NCBI GenBank assembly: GCA_905221605.1
Contig: CAJNDS010000319.1
Coordinates: 77,001 to 141,000 of the forward strand
Length of the DNA stretch: 64,000 nucleotides
Direction: 5' to 3'
Source of the DNA: Symbiodinium natans
Lineage: Eukaryota; Sar; Dinophyceae; Suessiales; Symbiodiniaceae
The notes below the pieces were generated by a model. It did no database searches and had not been told where the DNA came from. It saw only the letters and a program-made list of their open reading frames with translations. The position numbers and the translations under genes are program-made. Of the stretch, positions 20,262 to 30,377 are shown in pieces (the stretch's first letter is position 1; each line of letters begins with the position of its first letter).

Positions 20262-22272
20262 TCACTTCAACTCAGGATACACTTTACGTGGCTTCCGAAC
20301 CTTTTTCGGAGCTGGTTTGGGCTGAGCTTTGCCCATGGCCTGCCTCACACGGGCGCCGGGAGGGCGGCCACGAGGCTTGCTGATACGCACATTCTCCAAG
20401 CCGAGATCGGCCTTACGGTGCGAGAACGTCAGCCCACGACAAAGCAGGATGTGCTCGCAGCCGCCCCACAGAGCATAAGGCAAACACGTGCAAGATAGCC
20501 GCGCAGGCTCAACGGTCACGTAAGCGATATTGTCAAAGAGCTTCTTGCACGGACCATATTGAAACTCCCACTCCGAAGCTGCCCCTGCACAGCGCAGGAC
20601 ACCAGCCTCTTGCAAAAAATGCTTCACCTGGTGAGGCGAGCAGACTAGAAGCTGCACACCAAGCTGCGCCATGTCCTCAGCGAGTACGGGAGCATAACAA
20701 AACATACGAACTGCGACAACGGACAGAGCATCCGTTTCAATGTCGTAAATATGGAAGGAAGGGCTGAGCTCAGAGTGGCTACGAAACAGCTCCGTCGCGG
20801 CGGAACGGTGAACGGCACTGAGAGTCTGCACACCGTGCAGATGTGTGGGATCAACATCCACGCTTTGCAAGTGCAGCGCAGTGTCGGAGTTCCAATCAAA
20901 GGAGTCTAACCAATGGTCAGCATACAGGTTTTGCATTACTCCAAGGACTTCACCCAACGGTGCACGCCCACCCACGGACTCGAGTTTCGACTGCCATGCA
21001 CTGTGAATGGCTTCTGCAGGGTTACTGCCGCAGCCAGTGCCCGAAACAATGCCCCGACATCCGACCCACCAACCTGCAAACCGATGATGTGGCAAGTATT
21101 CGTGCTCGTGGCGCAAGAGAGCCTGTGGCACTGCAGCGGTGTACGTGTTGTCCAAGTACGCAGCCACAGTGCATTCGCCCATGGATGTGAGACGGGCTAG
21201 CAGTCCTCGCCAGCAGGCGTCAAAGACGGAGGCGCGAGGTAGAAGCCGCAGGGATCCTAAAACGGCTTGCAGCCACCCAAGATGAGCCTTCTGAAATCTG
21301 CCTGCTACCAACGCAGTGTGCGACAAACGACTGTCGAGCTCAAGGTGCTTCTGCCTAAAGTGATAATAGTCATCACACGGGCGACTGCAAGGGAAACAGG
21401 CTTTACGCGCAGACTCTAAGCCTGGCGCAAAATCTTTGTGGACTTGCACCACATGGTCCCGCAGTGGCACGCAATGCGTTGCATGCGTATCCCACACAGT
21501 ACACAGAAGGTTGAAGAAGGATGAGATGACTTCATGCGACTCGGAGCCCACAATGGCCTGCAGGAGAGGAAAGGGTCGTGACGCGCAGGCCTTGCCCTGT
21601 TTGCGACCTTCTCCCAACCGGGTGTTCCGCAGGCCTGTCTTGGTGAGCAAACTTGCAGTTGCAATGCCTCGACCACGCTCCAGAACTTTCATTTTGACAT
21701 CCACAACCAAGCACACCTCGGAACCGCACCACCGCTTCATGACTTGCGACATACCTTGGCAAGCAAACGGCACAAATATCTCCAGCGGGTCCAAGCGAAT
21801 GTGATCTGCGAATGTATACAAGTCCGTCACGGCTTCAGGCACCCGGTTCCACTGTGAGAGCCTACAGCCAAGAGTTGCAGCGCGGTTTCGGTCGATGGGC
21901 TGTGGCTTCGCACTGTCTGCGTCCCGTCTGCTTTGCACGTTGCAGCCAATTCGTCAGCTGACGTTTATCAGGCAGCCGACCTCCTCGGCACTCGTCCTGC
22001 AACTTGCGCAGCAGAAGCTTGGGACAGCGGCCACCGGCGCGCAAGAAAGTTTGAGCAACACTGTCTTGCTCGGGGGTGAAAATCTTTCCGCTTCGAGCGC
22101 ACCCGTCGTGGGTACTGTGATCTCCCACGGCCGTCAGCAACAGGGTCCCCGCTTTGTACCCGGCAGGCTGGCGGAAGTACGTGGCATGAACTTTGTAAGG
22201 ACAAGCAGCCCCTTCCAAGCAATGCACCTGGAAGGTGTACTTGGTATCATCAAAGTGTGCGAACTTGACCAT
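20262..22272 (-). pseudogene. MULE-type transposase with SWIM zinc finger and AT-hook, frameshifted
   Basis: Two overlapping minus-strand frames. The first (22272 to 21862, 136 codons, starts at ATG) has a Cys/His N-terminus with CPYKVHATY and DHSTHDG, resembling the FLYWCH/FAR1-like DNA-binding region. The second (21938 to 20262, 558 codons, opens at GTG) is the MULE catalytic core. Candidate D, D, E are at residues 80 (LVVDVK), 169 (HKDFAPG) and 309 (NPAEAIHS). A SWIM finger follows (C483, C485, C494, H496), then an AT-hook-like KPRGRPPG at about 521-528 and a basic tail. The frame change lies at about 21870-21935. It is either an indel in a dead copy or an undetected intron. Mutator-like transposases cut and paste DNA in the nucleus. 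The 5' end of the first frame overlaps the last codons of the copia fragment upstream. Confidence 0.82.
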
Positions 22273-24862
22273 ACAATGTCCTTTGCATCTGACCTACCGA
22301 ACCACTGCTTTGTGGGTGTGATTTGGGCGCAGCACGAAGACTCAATCCACCTAGTTCAGCGCAGACTCTTTGGCAGACATTCTTCAATGGGGATTCTTGG
22401 TCATACTGCAGAATGCCACAAGTCCTTCCGCACTCGTAGATGAATTTCTTCAATTCGGCTACTGCATAGTTGTTCTCACCTTTTGAGGGAACAATCACAG
22501 CCATGCCTAAACCAGTCTGAACATCACAAGCTGACAAGATCTTTCTCAATGGGAGATCTGGATGTGTAGCTTGGAAGCAATAGTCAACCTGAATCACAGG
22601 CTGCCTATCTGACTGTTTCTTTGCAGGACCATGACGACCTTTTGATTTGACACAATGAGGACACCAATCTCTGAAAGGCAAATGTGTCAATTCATGTTGG
22701 GCTCTTTCTGAGGCTGAGGGTTCACCAGGAACCTTCAATCCTTTGGCAACTCTAGCATGCTTGTCATCAGTGTCCTGAATGGGCCTTCCTACCTCAATCG
22801 GCACCGAAGCGAAGACAACAAAGCCTCTCCAAACATGATACAATTCTCGCCCAGGATCTTCTTTTGGTTCCGTTTCAACACCATCAGGATCAAGCATGGT
22901 GCACCACAGGTCTTCAATCTCTGATCCATTCAACTCAGGGAACTGCGATTCCACAATGTATGTGTAACGCTCAGCAGTAAGCAAATCACCTAGGCTCTGT
23001 TCAGTAATTGAGGAAGGCTCATCATCCGGATGCACAGTGTCTGTACGTTTCTGATGAACCATGCGAACCCAATAGTTCGGTAACTGAAGCCAATAGTCGG
23101 TGGTTCGCTCTTTGCTTGTAGCCGAATCGAGAGTGTGATAGAGCCGCACCAAATCTTCACGCATTTTCGCATTGAACTCGCCAATCGAGCGAAGTCTTGT
23201 GAGAATAGCAATCTCGCTATCTCTAAGCTGCGGCTCTCCGCGAGACACTTGTTCCAATGTCGCAGGGGCAGGACGAGTCGCGGATTGCGGTTTCTCCGGC
23301 TGTTTCGAGACAATGCGAACTTTCTTTGATGCTTTCTCGGTCCCTCGGCTCGGAACACTCTCGCGGGGCGAAGAAGGCAATGCATCTTGCGGACGCGTGC
23401 GTTCGCGCGTGCGTTTCGCGCCGGCTTCTAGCTGTCCGCTAGCCGGATACAATGCACACTCAGTGGTGCCCGTCCAATCACCAGACAATGCAGCATCCGG
23501 ATCCTCAAGAGATCTCCAATCTGCATCGCGATAGACCTGCTCGGTACCATCCTTATACCGCACCTTAGTGACGCGTGCGCCAGTCAATCTGGCCTCTGCA
23601 ACAGGCAATGAGCTACGAAGACGAGTCAATCCGAACATAGCTCGTCTTGTTTTCACATGATGCCTGATCAGGAGGCAGTTTGGATCATCAATTTCCCAAT
23701 AATCCATGTTCTTTGTTGCTTTTCGTTTGGCTGCAACAGTTCTGGCGAACGCTGGTTTGGATCTTGTTCTAGCTTGTGCCATCGCAACCAATGAAGAAAT
23801 CTTTGAAAGATGATCATACTCACAATGAGTGGAATCAGTGATGCCTCTCAACTCAAGATCAATGGCCTCAAGCTCGAGGTCATCCATGAGGCTGCTGATT
23901 TCCAATTCAGTTCGGGGGCCTGAATAGGCTGAGTAGGGAATGACAGTAGGGGTGAGATACACCAAGGTGCCTTGCCGAACAATAGGCACGGTTTGGTTTG
24001 ACGGTGTCATCAATGCCATGAAATCTTTTGCCACGATTGTCCAAAAATCTTGAAGCAAGAATCTAGACACACTGACCAAGGGGAAAGGAATGTGCTCACA
24101 AACATAGAACTGCACGCACAATGAGTGGCCGTTGCAGTCAAGTTCAACAATACGCTTCCCCAGGATGGACAATGTCTTGCCTGAGATGCTTCTAAGCGCC
24201 GGGCAATCACTGCCTACTGGGTGCAATGGATAGTCCGATGCGAACCAAGGTGGACAGCAATTTGCTGATGCACCAGAATCGAACAAAATCCAACTGCTGT
24301 CGACAATGCCTGACTGTATGTGGAAATCAGACAAGCGATCAATCCCAATGCCAGTCGGGTTCGGCACTAGCTCACTCTGACCTTCAATGCTTGACTCACT
24401 GCTACTATCATCATGTGGATTGTGACTGCCAATCATTCTGTCGACAATCACATCATCTGCACTACGAGGATGTGGAGGAACAGAGGCTGACAATGTTCCA
24501 ATCAGCATCAAAGCTCCTACGAACAATCTACTTGTAAGGCTGGGTCTCACAGGCCTGGGGGCTGCACTAGACCTTCTGGGGCTCTCAAGCAATGGATTGT
24601 TCGAAGCAAGTTGAGGAGTCAATGATTCTCTCTCTTCACTCCGCTCTGTGCTCTCAATGGTGACTGCTGCTGCAGTCTCTTGGGTCGCCAATGGTGGCGA
24701 GCCTGTGTTGGGTACCTCTCTGCTCAATGCGCTGCCAGTGGCTCTTTTCTGGAGGGCTTGGGCAGCAGTGTAAGAGGCGTAATACTTCCTGGCCCTTCTG
24801 TGGAGGGTTTTAGGCAGCATTTTAAGAGACAAACAAAAGCATTTGAATCCACTCAAACCCAT
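22250..24862 (-). pseudogene. Truncated copia polyprotein (protease and integrase only)
   Basis: About 870 codons from the ATG at 24862 (frame open back to 24934). An N-terminal hydrophobic segment (RLFVGALMLIGTLSAS) is followed by an acidic linker, then the protease motif LFDSGAS, a long linker, the HHCC finger (HELTHLPFRDWCPHC) and integrase with VDYCF (first D) and QYDQES (second D). The third catalytic position reads SSGSVGQMQRTL: where related elements have Glu, the motif is unusual. Translation stops 13 codons later. Reverse transcriptase and RNase H are missing and no LTR or primer site was found. It is a 5' fragment of a fourth copia lineage. No Gag or CCHC knuckle lies ahead of the protease. 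Confidence 0.85.
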
Positions 24863-24977
24863 GACGCGAGCAACGTGTTTGCCCCAACCCCCGGGCTTTT
24901 TTACGCAACCCTCCCACTTTTTTAAGCCGGGCAAGTTTGCGTGGAGGCATATGAATCATCTCCGAAACAAAACAAAA

Positions 24978-25151
24978 CTTATCGCTTGTGCCAAAATGGT
25001 TTGAACCCAAAAGCACAGTCCGAACCTAAGGCACACGAAAGCCCAAACCCTTGCAAGCTCCAGGCTTCCATCTTTTCATCGGTGGGCGAATCAAGGATCA
25101 TTTTTGAAAGGCCGATGCACATGGTTTTTAGTGCACACGCCAAGCAGAAGG
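24978..25151. repeat. 174-bp direct repeat, copy A
   Basis: Matches 25485-25658 with about two differences. It starts CTTATCGCTTG. On the minus strand the outer end contains CCATTTTGGCACAAG, which differs by one base from the last 15 bases of the dinoflagellate spliced leader. An inverted copy of the terminal 10 bases (CAAGCGATAA) lies at about 25449-25458, so 24979-25458 has short terminal inverted repeats like a MITE. Confidence 0.85.
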
Positions 25152-25484
25152 GTGGGCCGGGTGGGACAAATTTTCGCACGGTGCAATGAGCCAGTGCTGC
25201 ACTTCAAGGAACACACACATAGTTGCATAAAACTCATAATGTTGCATTTACACAGCCAAGCATGTTGCACGCCAAGACAAGTCACATGCTGCAGTCCGTC
25301 TCTAAATCTTTGCATTCGCTGACCGCGGAGACATGCAGAACATGCACAGGCAGGTGTCGGGCGTGTAAAATTCAAAGCATCAAAATTAACTTTTGGTTTC
25401 AAACCGTGCACAAACGGCACACCGTTTTTCCCCGGGCATTGTTGGAAGCAAGCGATAAAACACAATTCGCTCGCGAACAGTAAG

Positions 25485-25658
25485 CTTATCGCTTGTGCCA
25501 AAATGGTTTGAACCCAAAAGCACAGTCCGAACCTAAGGCACACGCAAGCCCAAACCCTTGCAAGCTCCAGGCTTCCATCTTTTCATCGGTGGGCGAATCA
25601 AGGATCATTTTTGAAAGGCCGATGCACATGGTTTTTAGTGCATACGCCAAGCAGAAGG
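25485..25658. repeat. 174-bp direct repeat, copy B
   Basis: Second copy, starting 507 bases after copy A. It begins at the same base and ends where homology stops abruptly at 25658. It carries the same spliced-leader-like 15-mer on the minus strand. Confidence 0.85.
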
Positions 25659-27085
25659 CGTGCGTATCACTATCTACACAACTACCTCAGGAAACCCCCC
25701 AATTTAACCGAACAAATATGGTGGGCACCGTCGAGGGTAAGGCAGCTTGGAGCACAGGCTCCACGCATCCACCACCCCAAAACAGTGAGTTGCGAGTCAA
25801 CGAGGTATCCCACTCTCTTACGCCTCCAAGCCACATGTAATGTAGGACCGGGCACACCGGGATAGCAGTACGGCCCAATAATCACCCGGGGCGAACTTTT
25901 CTTACAGCGTGGTCTTACTATAGAACCACGTAATGCGCGCCTACTCTGGCCATTCCATGTCATATTGGGTACATACTCGACCACCCGCGTTGAAAGCGAA
26001 GGGGGGGGAGAGGCACAGCTGTGTTCTTCCCCCCCCCTCCGCGCGTCCAAGTTGCTTGCTTCACAGCTGGTCACAACTTCATCAGATGGAGGACCCCACG
26101 CGCTGGTGCAAAAGGGGGGGGGGCACCTTCTGAGCTGTGTCCAAGGCATACGGCACCCGGCAGCGGTAGACGCCCGTCCAGGGAGCACACACTGTTTATC
26201 CATCGCCCCAGAGGCTCACTCACCAAGGGCGATCGGGCGTTGACAGGACAGCAGGCGACCTGAGTGCAGACTTAGCCCTGCCCGCCCGTCCTGCGGCACG
26301 CAGGCAGCAAGGTACTCCCGCGTGACAAGACCTAAATGTTCATTCGAGGTTGGGCCCAGGATTTCCCTTTTCAAAGGTGGGACCTGTCTATGTCCTCTGG
26401 CTGCCACCACGTGCGCCAGAACATTCATGCTGCCCATGTCCCAGACCACATCACTCGATTTATTGACTCCAGCAGCGTGCGGGTCCCAAGTCCTAGATGG
26501 GGGACGCTTTGTCGGGTAACGGGCCCAACACCAAGGTTGCCCAGGCAAGTGAAAGCCAGAAAGAGCCCAACACGTTTAAGACGTGTCAACAATCTCAAAG
26601 CATGGGTCCTCGTGCACGACAAGCCAAGGAATCACTCTGGGGCCAAGCATGACCCACAACATCCACTCCTGCATTGGCACACCGGGATTCGCGGCGTGGT
26701 GATAACGACAGAACGACCCCGTGACATCATGCAGGGCATACCGCATTCCAACTTCCACAGGGTCTCACTCTCACGCCCCGGCCTTCCGCGCATGGGAGAG
26801 GGACAGAGGGCGATGGATGACCGAGCTGAGTACATGCCAGTCGTTTGGTCACGTAAACCAGCCGAACCAAAACGCTAAGAAGCACGACCAGACAACGGTA
26901 ACCAGGCACTTGGACAAATGGACATTTGGACAAGTGGACCCGAAAAGCGCCAACCGCTTATCGAGGACCAGGGATAGCACGCCCGGCGTCAGGCCCACTA
27001 GGCCCTGCGGTACAATTCGGCTGAGGGGAAAAGAGCCATGCGTCAGGTCGGGAGACTTTGCGCGCACATCCAGACCCTAAAGGCT
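25659..27085. other. Unrecognised non-coding region
   Basis: No gene recognised. A G-run (about 26004-26011) faces a C-run (26031-26039) and can form a hairpin with a loop of about 20 bases. A further G run lies at 26115-26124. A plus-strand frame of 180 codons (26336-26878) has no motif, and its first codon is part of an otherwise unremarkable stretch. I do not call it a gene. Confidence 0.4.
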
Positions 27086-27089
27086 TAAA

Positions 27090-27470
27090 TGGTCGGGCGC
27101 CCAGGTCGTCAGGAGACACCAAAGGCTGAACTGTTCAGGCGCCCAGATCGTCAGGAGACCCAGCGACCACCCACTAAACAGTGCTTGAAACTCCAGGCAC
27201 TCCCGGCGACCACCCACCAAACAGTGCTTAAAACTCCAGGCACTCCGGTAAGGCACACTTTCAGCCGCCGAACACGTTGACAGTGAAACAGCATCGACCT
27301 CACAAGTTGAAAGGGACCTGCGTCACGCCACCGCATACGTTACACACACCAGGCACTCCGGTAGGGCACACTTTCAGCCGCCGAACCCGATGACAGAGAA
27401 ACAGCATCAACCTCACAAGTTGACAGGGACCTGCGTCACGCCACCGCATACGTTACACACACCACACTAA
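27090..27470. repeat. Tandem duplications of 46 bp and about 113 bp
   Basis: A 'gcgaccacccac.aaacagtg' unit is repeated at about 27161 and 27207. Then a unit of about 113 bases starting 'caggcactccggta' and ending 'cgttacacacac' lies at about 27237-27349 and 27349-27462, with only a few differences. A shorter 'cgcccag.tcgtcaggaga' pair precedes them. Confidence 0.8.
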
Positions 27471-27854
27471 AAACACCTCCCCTACCTCCCCCACTTAACC
27501 GCACACCAGGCAACATTGAATCACGGCCCAAGGGGGCCAGGGGAGGAAGTCGGAAATACAGGGAGGCATGCCGGCAGAGCGCGTCGCATGGTGACGGGCC
27601 TTGGCATGCAGTGGGGAATTGTACAGACCCCACGCGGTCATGTGTACCGCTCGAGCGCACGGCGCACTCCGTCTTCCTTGCTTGGCTTGGCGGCAGCGTG
27701 CGACAAGGCCATGGAGATTGGGTAGCTTACAAGTGCCGAGGTCAACGCATCTGCCATTGGGAGGGCTACCAGCTGAAGGTTTGTAGCTCAGTGGCTAGCT
27801 TCAGCTCGAGCAGACGGACAGAGAATGGTCAAGGAACCGTCGTCGAATGCACAA

Positions 27855-28220
27855 CAGGGCAACCAACTGCCATCACAAATGCTGGGAGTGCTGCAGTGCC
27901 ACATTGACTGCGTACGCCCACAACACGGAGCACACTGTCTTGCACACGACAGGCGCGGGCTCACCTGGCGACGGGGGGCAAGACGATGTATGAATGGGCA
28001 CACTACTGGACCAAGGGGACCCAGTGCGCGCTGGTAACCGCCTTCAAAGGCCAACAGAGCAACCAAGCTGCCATCCCAACTGCTGGGAGTGATGCGTCGC
28101 CACAGGGACCGCATACGTAAACAACACGCGGCACACTGCCTTGCACGGCGACAGACCGGGGCTCGCCTGTATACGGGGTGCAAAACGTGCATGAAGGTGG
28201 TGCATCAGCCGGGAAGGGCA
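27855..28220. repeat. Diverged tandem duplication of about 205 bp
   Basis: Two copies, about 27857-28010 and 28062-28215, share 'gccatc.caa.tgctgggag', 'cacactg.cttgcac' and 'gcaa.acg.tg.atgaa' in the same order. No gene is recognised. Confidence 0.65.
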
Positions 28221-28313
28221 CACCGAATAAAGCGGGGAGCTGGTGCGCGCTGGCGAGAGAAACCAGGGCCACCAAACCAGCGTAATCAGTCCAGAACGAC
28301 TGCGGAGTATTGT

Positions 28314-28318
28314 GGTCT
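28314..28318. repeat. Target-site duplication GGTCT (left) of element 2
   Basis: Perfect match to 36750-36754. Confidence 0.95.
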
Positions 28319-28476
28319 TGAGAATTTTCCTGATACTTTCAGACGCCTGCCGGGATCACAACATACTGCACTGGAGATCACAACACAACATGACTTCACT
28401 ACCAAAACACATGTGGCCCAACATGTAAAACGGGTGCACCAAAATGTGCCCATGTAGCTATGTACCAACTTTTGCA
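28319..28476 (-). repeat. 3' LTR of element 2
   Basis: TGAGAATTTTCC...AACTTTTGCA on the plus strand. Identical to the 5' LTR except T instead of C within 'aaaacggg.gcacc' (about 28434). Confidence 0.96.
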
Positions 28477-28976
28477 CCCCGCCAAAGTGAGTGCAGGATT
28501 TGATGCAGTCCAACTGCTCAGCTCAAAGCTTGCATGAACTTTCCAAAAGTCCTACTGTGGCCACATGCAATCCCTGTACACTGATCTCCACTCGCGCAGC
28601 ATGCATCCCAGCAGCTTTCATCTGTTCTGTGTCCATTGTGCGTATGCCCCCTTATCGGGCAAACGATGTGAAACGCAACTGCCTGCTAACCTTGTACCTT
28701 TGGCACCTCCAAGGTTTCAAGCACAGTGCAATCATCTGTGATCCAGACCGATCACATTGCACTACGAAGATTGGTGGCCCTAGCTGGCCACGACTGCTCA
28801 AAGCATGTCATGCGGAGTAACGAAATCGGGGTTCGGTATGGGCTCATCGGGATTGTCAGCAAAATGCTGATTGCACACGTCACCATCACGTGAAAGTTCA
28901 CTGGTGCACACCAGTCAAGTCATCATGAGCATCGCACAAGTGTGCACAAGATTCATTCACTCTTCCTCTAGGCATT
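28477..28976 (-). other. 3' untranslated region and polypurine tract of element 2
   Basis: About 500 non-coding bases after the last stop. The tract abutting the LTR reads GGCGGGG on the sense strand (28477-28483). Confidence 0.65.
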
Positions 28977-30377
28977 TCACGCCTCATCATCAATAGGCTG
29001 AAAGTGACGGACAGTGTGCTCGATTCTCAACCGGCACAGGCTGCAGACTTCAAAGTTGCGAAACCTTGAATTCAGTCTCTGCTGTTCGGTGATTTGCAAC
29101 ACCATTCGTGCATTCCTCAAACCACCACAGTTCCGATACACATGGATCCGGCGACCACTAATTGGTGCTACATACCACACCATGCCACCTTCTAATCGTA
29201 GGAACGCGGGCAAATGCACAACGACTTGCAGCTCCATCTGATCGTCCGGAATCACGATGTCCTCGATATCTCCTGCCAGCATAGCAGGTTCGGTCTCGAC
29301 TCCCTCGAAGTCTCCATCCAGGGGCTCTGGTTCAAACGCACGGAGCGCGGCTGGCTCTTGGCTGTGCTCTGAACCATTCTCATCATGAGCATCTGCAATA
29401 TCTTCTTCCTCTGACGACACTGTTTCAAGACTGGGCATTGAACCACTCGGGCTTGTGGGTTCAGACTCAGGCTGAGCGATTGAGGTCACGCGCTGCACCA
29501 GGCAAGTAAAAGCATCGGTATCAAGGACAATACCCAAAAGCCTATTAATCAGCAAGAAAATTGCACTCAAAAGGATTTGGGGCACGTTGATGGTAATCCA
29601 CAATGACGCGAACTGCTCACGGCTGTAGCAGCCTTGCAGACTGCATGCAACAGCCACTGCTGTCACCACAAAAACCATCAAACTCATCCGGGTCGTACCA
29701 TGGCATGGGCCCAAGACGTCTGACTCACATGCAGCCGCTGCATGCTCGATGCACAATGTGGCGATGACTATCTGGCGAATCATCTGCTTGGAGACACCTG
29801 ACCCACCAGACTGCTTGATCCTACGCACTGCCATTCGTGCTGCGTCACGCTGGATGTGGTCGGCATACTCGCTTTCACCGACATATGCTCCGGCCTCTGC
29901 GTCATACACGGATAGCATGAATTTTAACATCAACGTCCTGCTTCGGGATAAACCCTTAGTGCCAAGATCTGCTACATTCACGGCCGTCGGCACCTTCAGG
30001 GTTATGAGCACCTGTGACTTCGTTAAGGACTGCTGCCAAAGTATCCTAGTGGAAAGATGACGGATCTTCCCCACTCCCTGCCTCCTTAAGGCTCCTAAGG
30101 CAGCGGTGCTGTCCACGTGGTGGAACACGGATGGCAAGGTCTGCATGCCATAGCAGAATCCTAAACATACACGTGCGAGCATAGCATCGCACACGACACT
30201 GGCTGATGCTAGCAACTCAGATTCCCCTGAGCTCAATGCAATGACGCGCTGGCTCCTGGAGCTGGTGCTCAAGACATTTCCGTTGACTGCCAGGACCCCT
30301 GATGATATCGACTTGCGTGTCACCTGGTTGCTTGCAATTGGCATCTGAGAACGACTCAAGAAGAGGCGCAACACCAT
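28977..30377 (-). CDS. Element 2: RNase H remainder plus membrane/acidic/Cys tail, shifted frame
   Basis: 466 codons continuing the polyprotein after a frame change at about 30333-30338. Residues to about 155 are copia RNase H: SISSGVLAVNG, ALSSGESEL, HVDSTAALG, VADLGTKGLS. About 230-250 (MSLMVFVVTAVAVACSLQGC) and 260-290 are hydrophobic and likely membrane-spanning. An acidic Glu/Asp/Ser linker follows. At about 405-455 lies a small Cys/His domain (VYRNCGGLRNA ... EVCSLC). It resembles in spacing the domain at residues 125-165 of element 1 and, loosely, the Ada-type metal-binding motif. The first Met is probably incidental, because the frame belongs to the upstream polyprotein. Confidence 0.82.
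   Translation of the reverse strand: MVLRLFLSRSQMPIASNQVTRKSISSGVLAVNGNVLSTSSRSQRVIALSSGESELLASASVVCDAMLARVCLGFCYGMQTLPSVFHHVDSTAALGALRRQGVGKIRHLSTRILWQQSLTKSQVLITLKVPTAVNVADLGTKGLSRSRTLMLKFMLSVYDAEAGAYVGESEYADHIQRDAARMAVRRIKQSGGSGVSKQMIRQIVIATLCIEHAAAACESDVLGPCHGTTRMSLMVFVVTAVAVACSLQGCYSREQFASLWITINVPQILLSAIFLLINRLLGIVLDTDAFTCLVQRVTSIAQPESEPTSPSGSMPSLETVSSEEEDIADAHDENGSEHSQEPAALRAFEPEPLDGDFEGVETEPAMLAGDIEDIVIPDDQMELQVVVHLPAFLRLEGGMVWYVAPISGRRIHVYRNCGGLRNARMVLQITEQQRLNSRFRNFEVCSLCRLRIEHTVRHFQPIDDEA

Noticed and set aside
26336-26878. 180-codon plus-strand frame as a gene
   Set aside because: No motif, biased composition, and comparable frames exist antisense.
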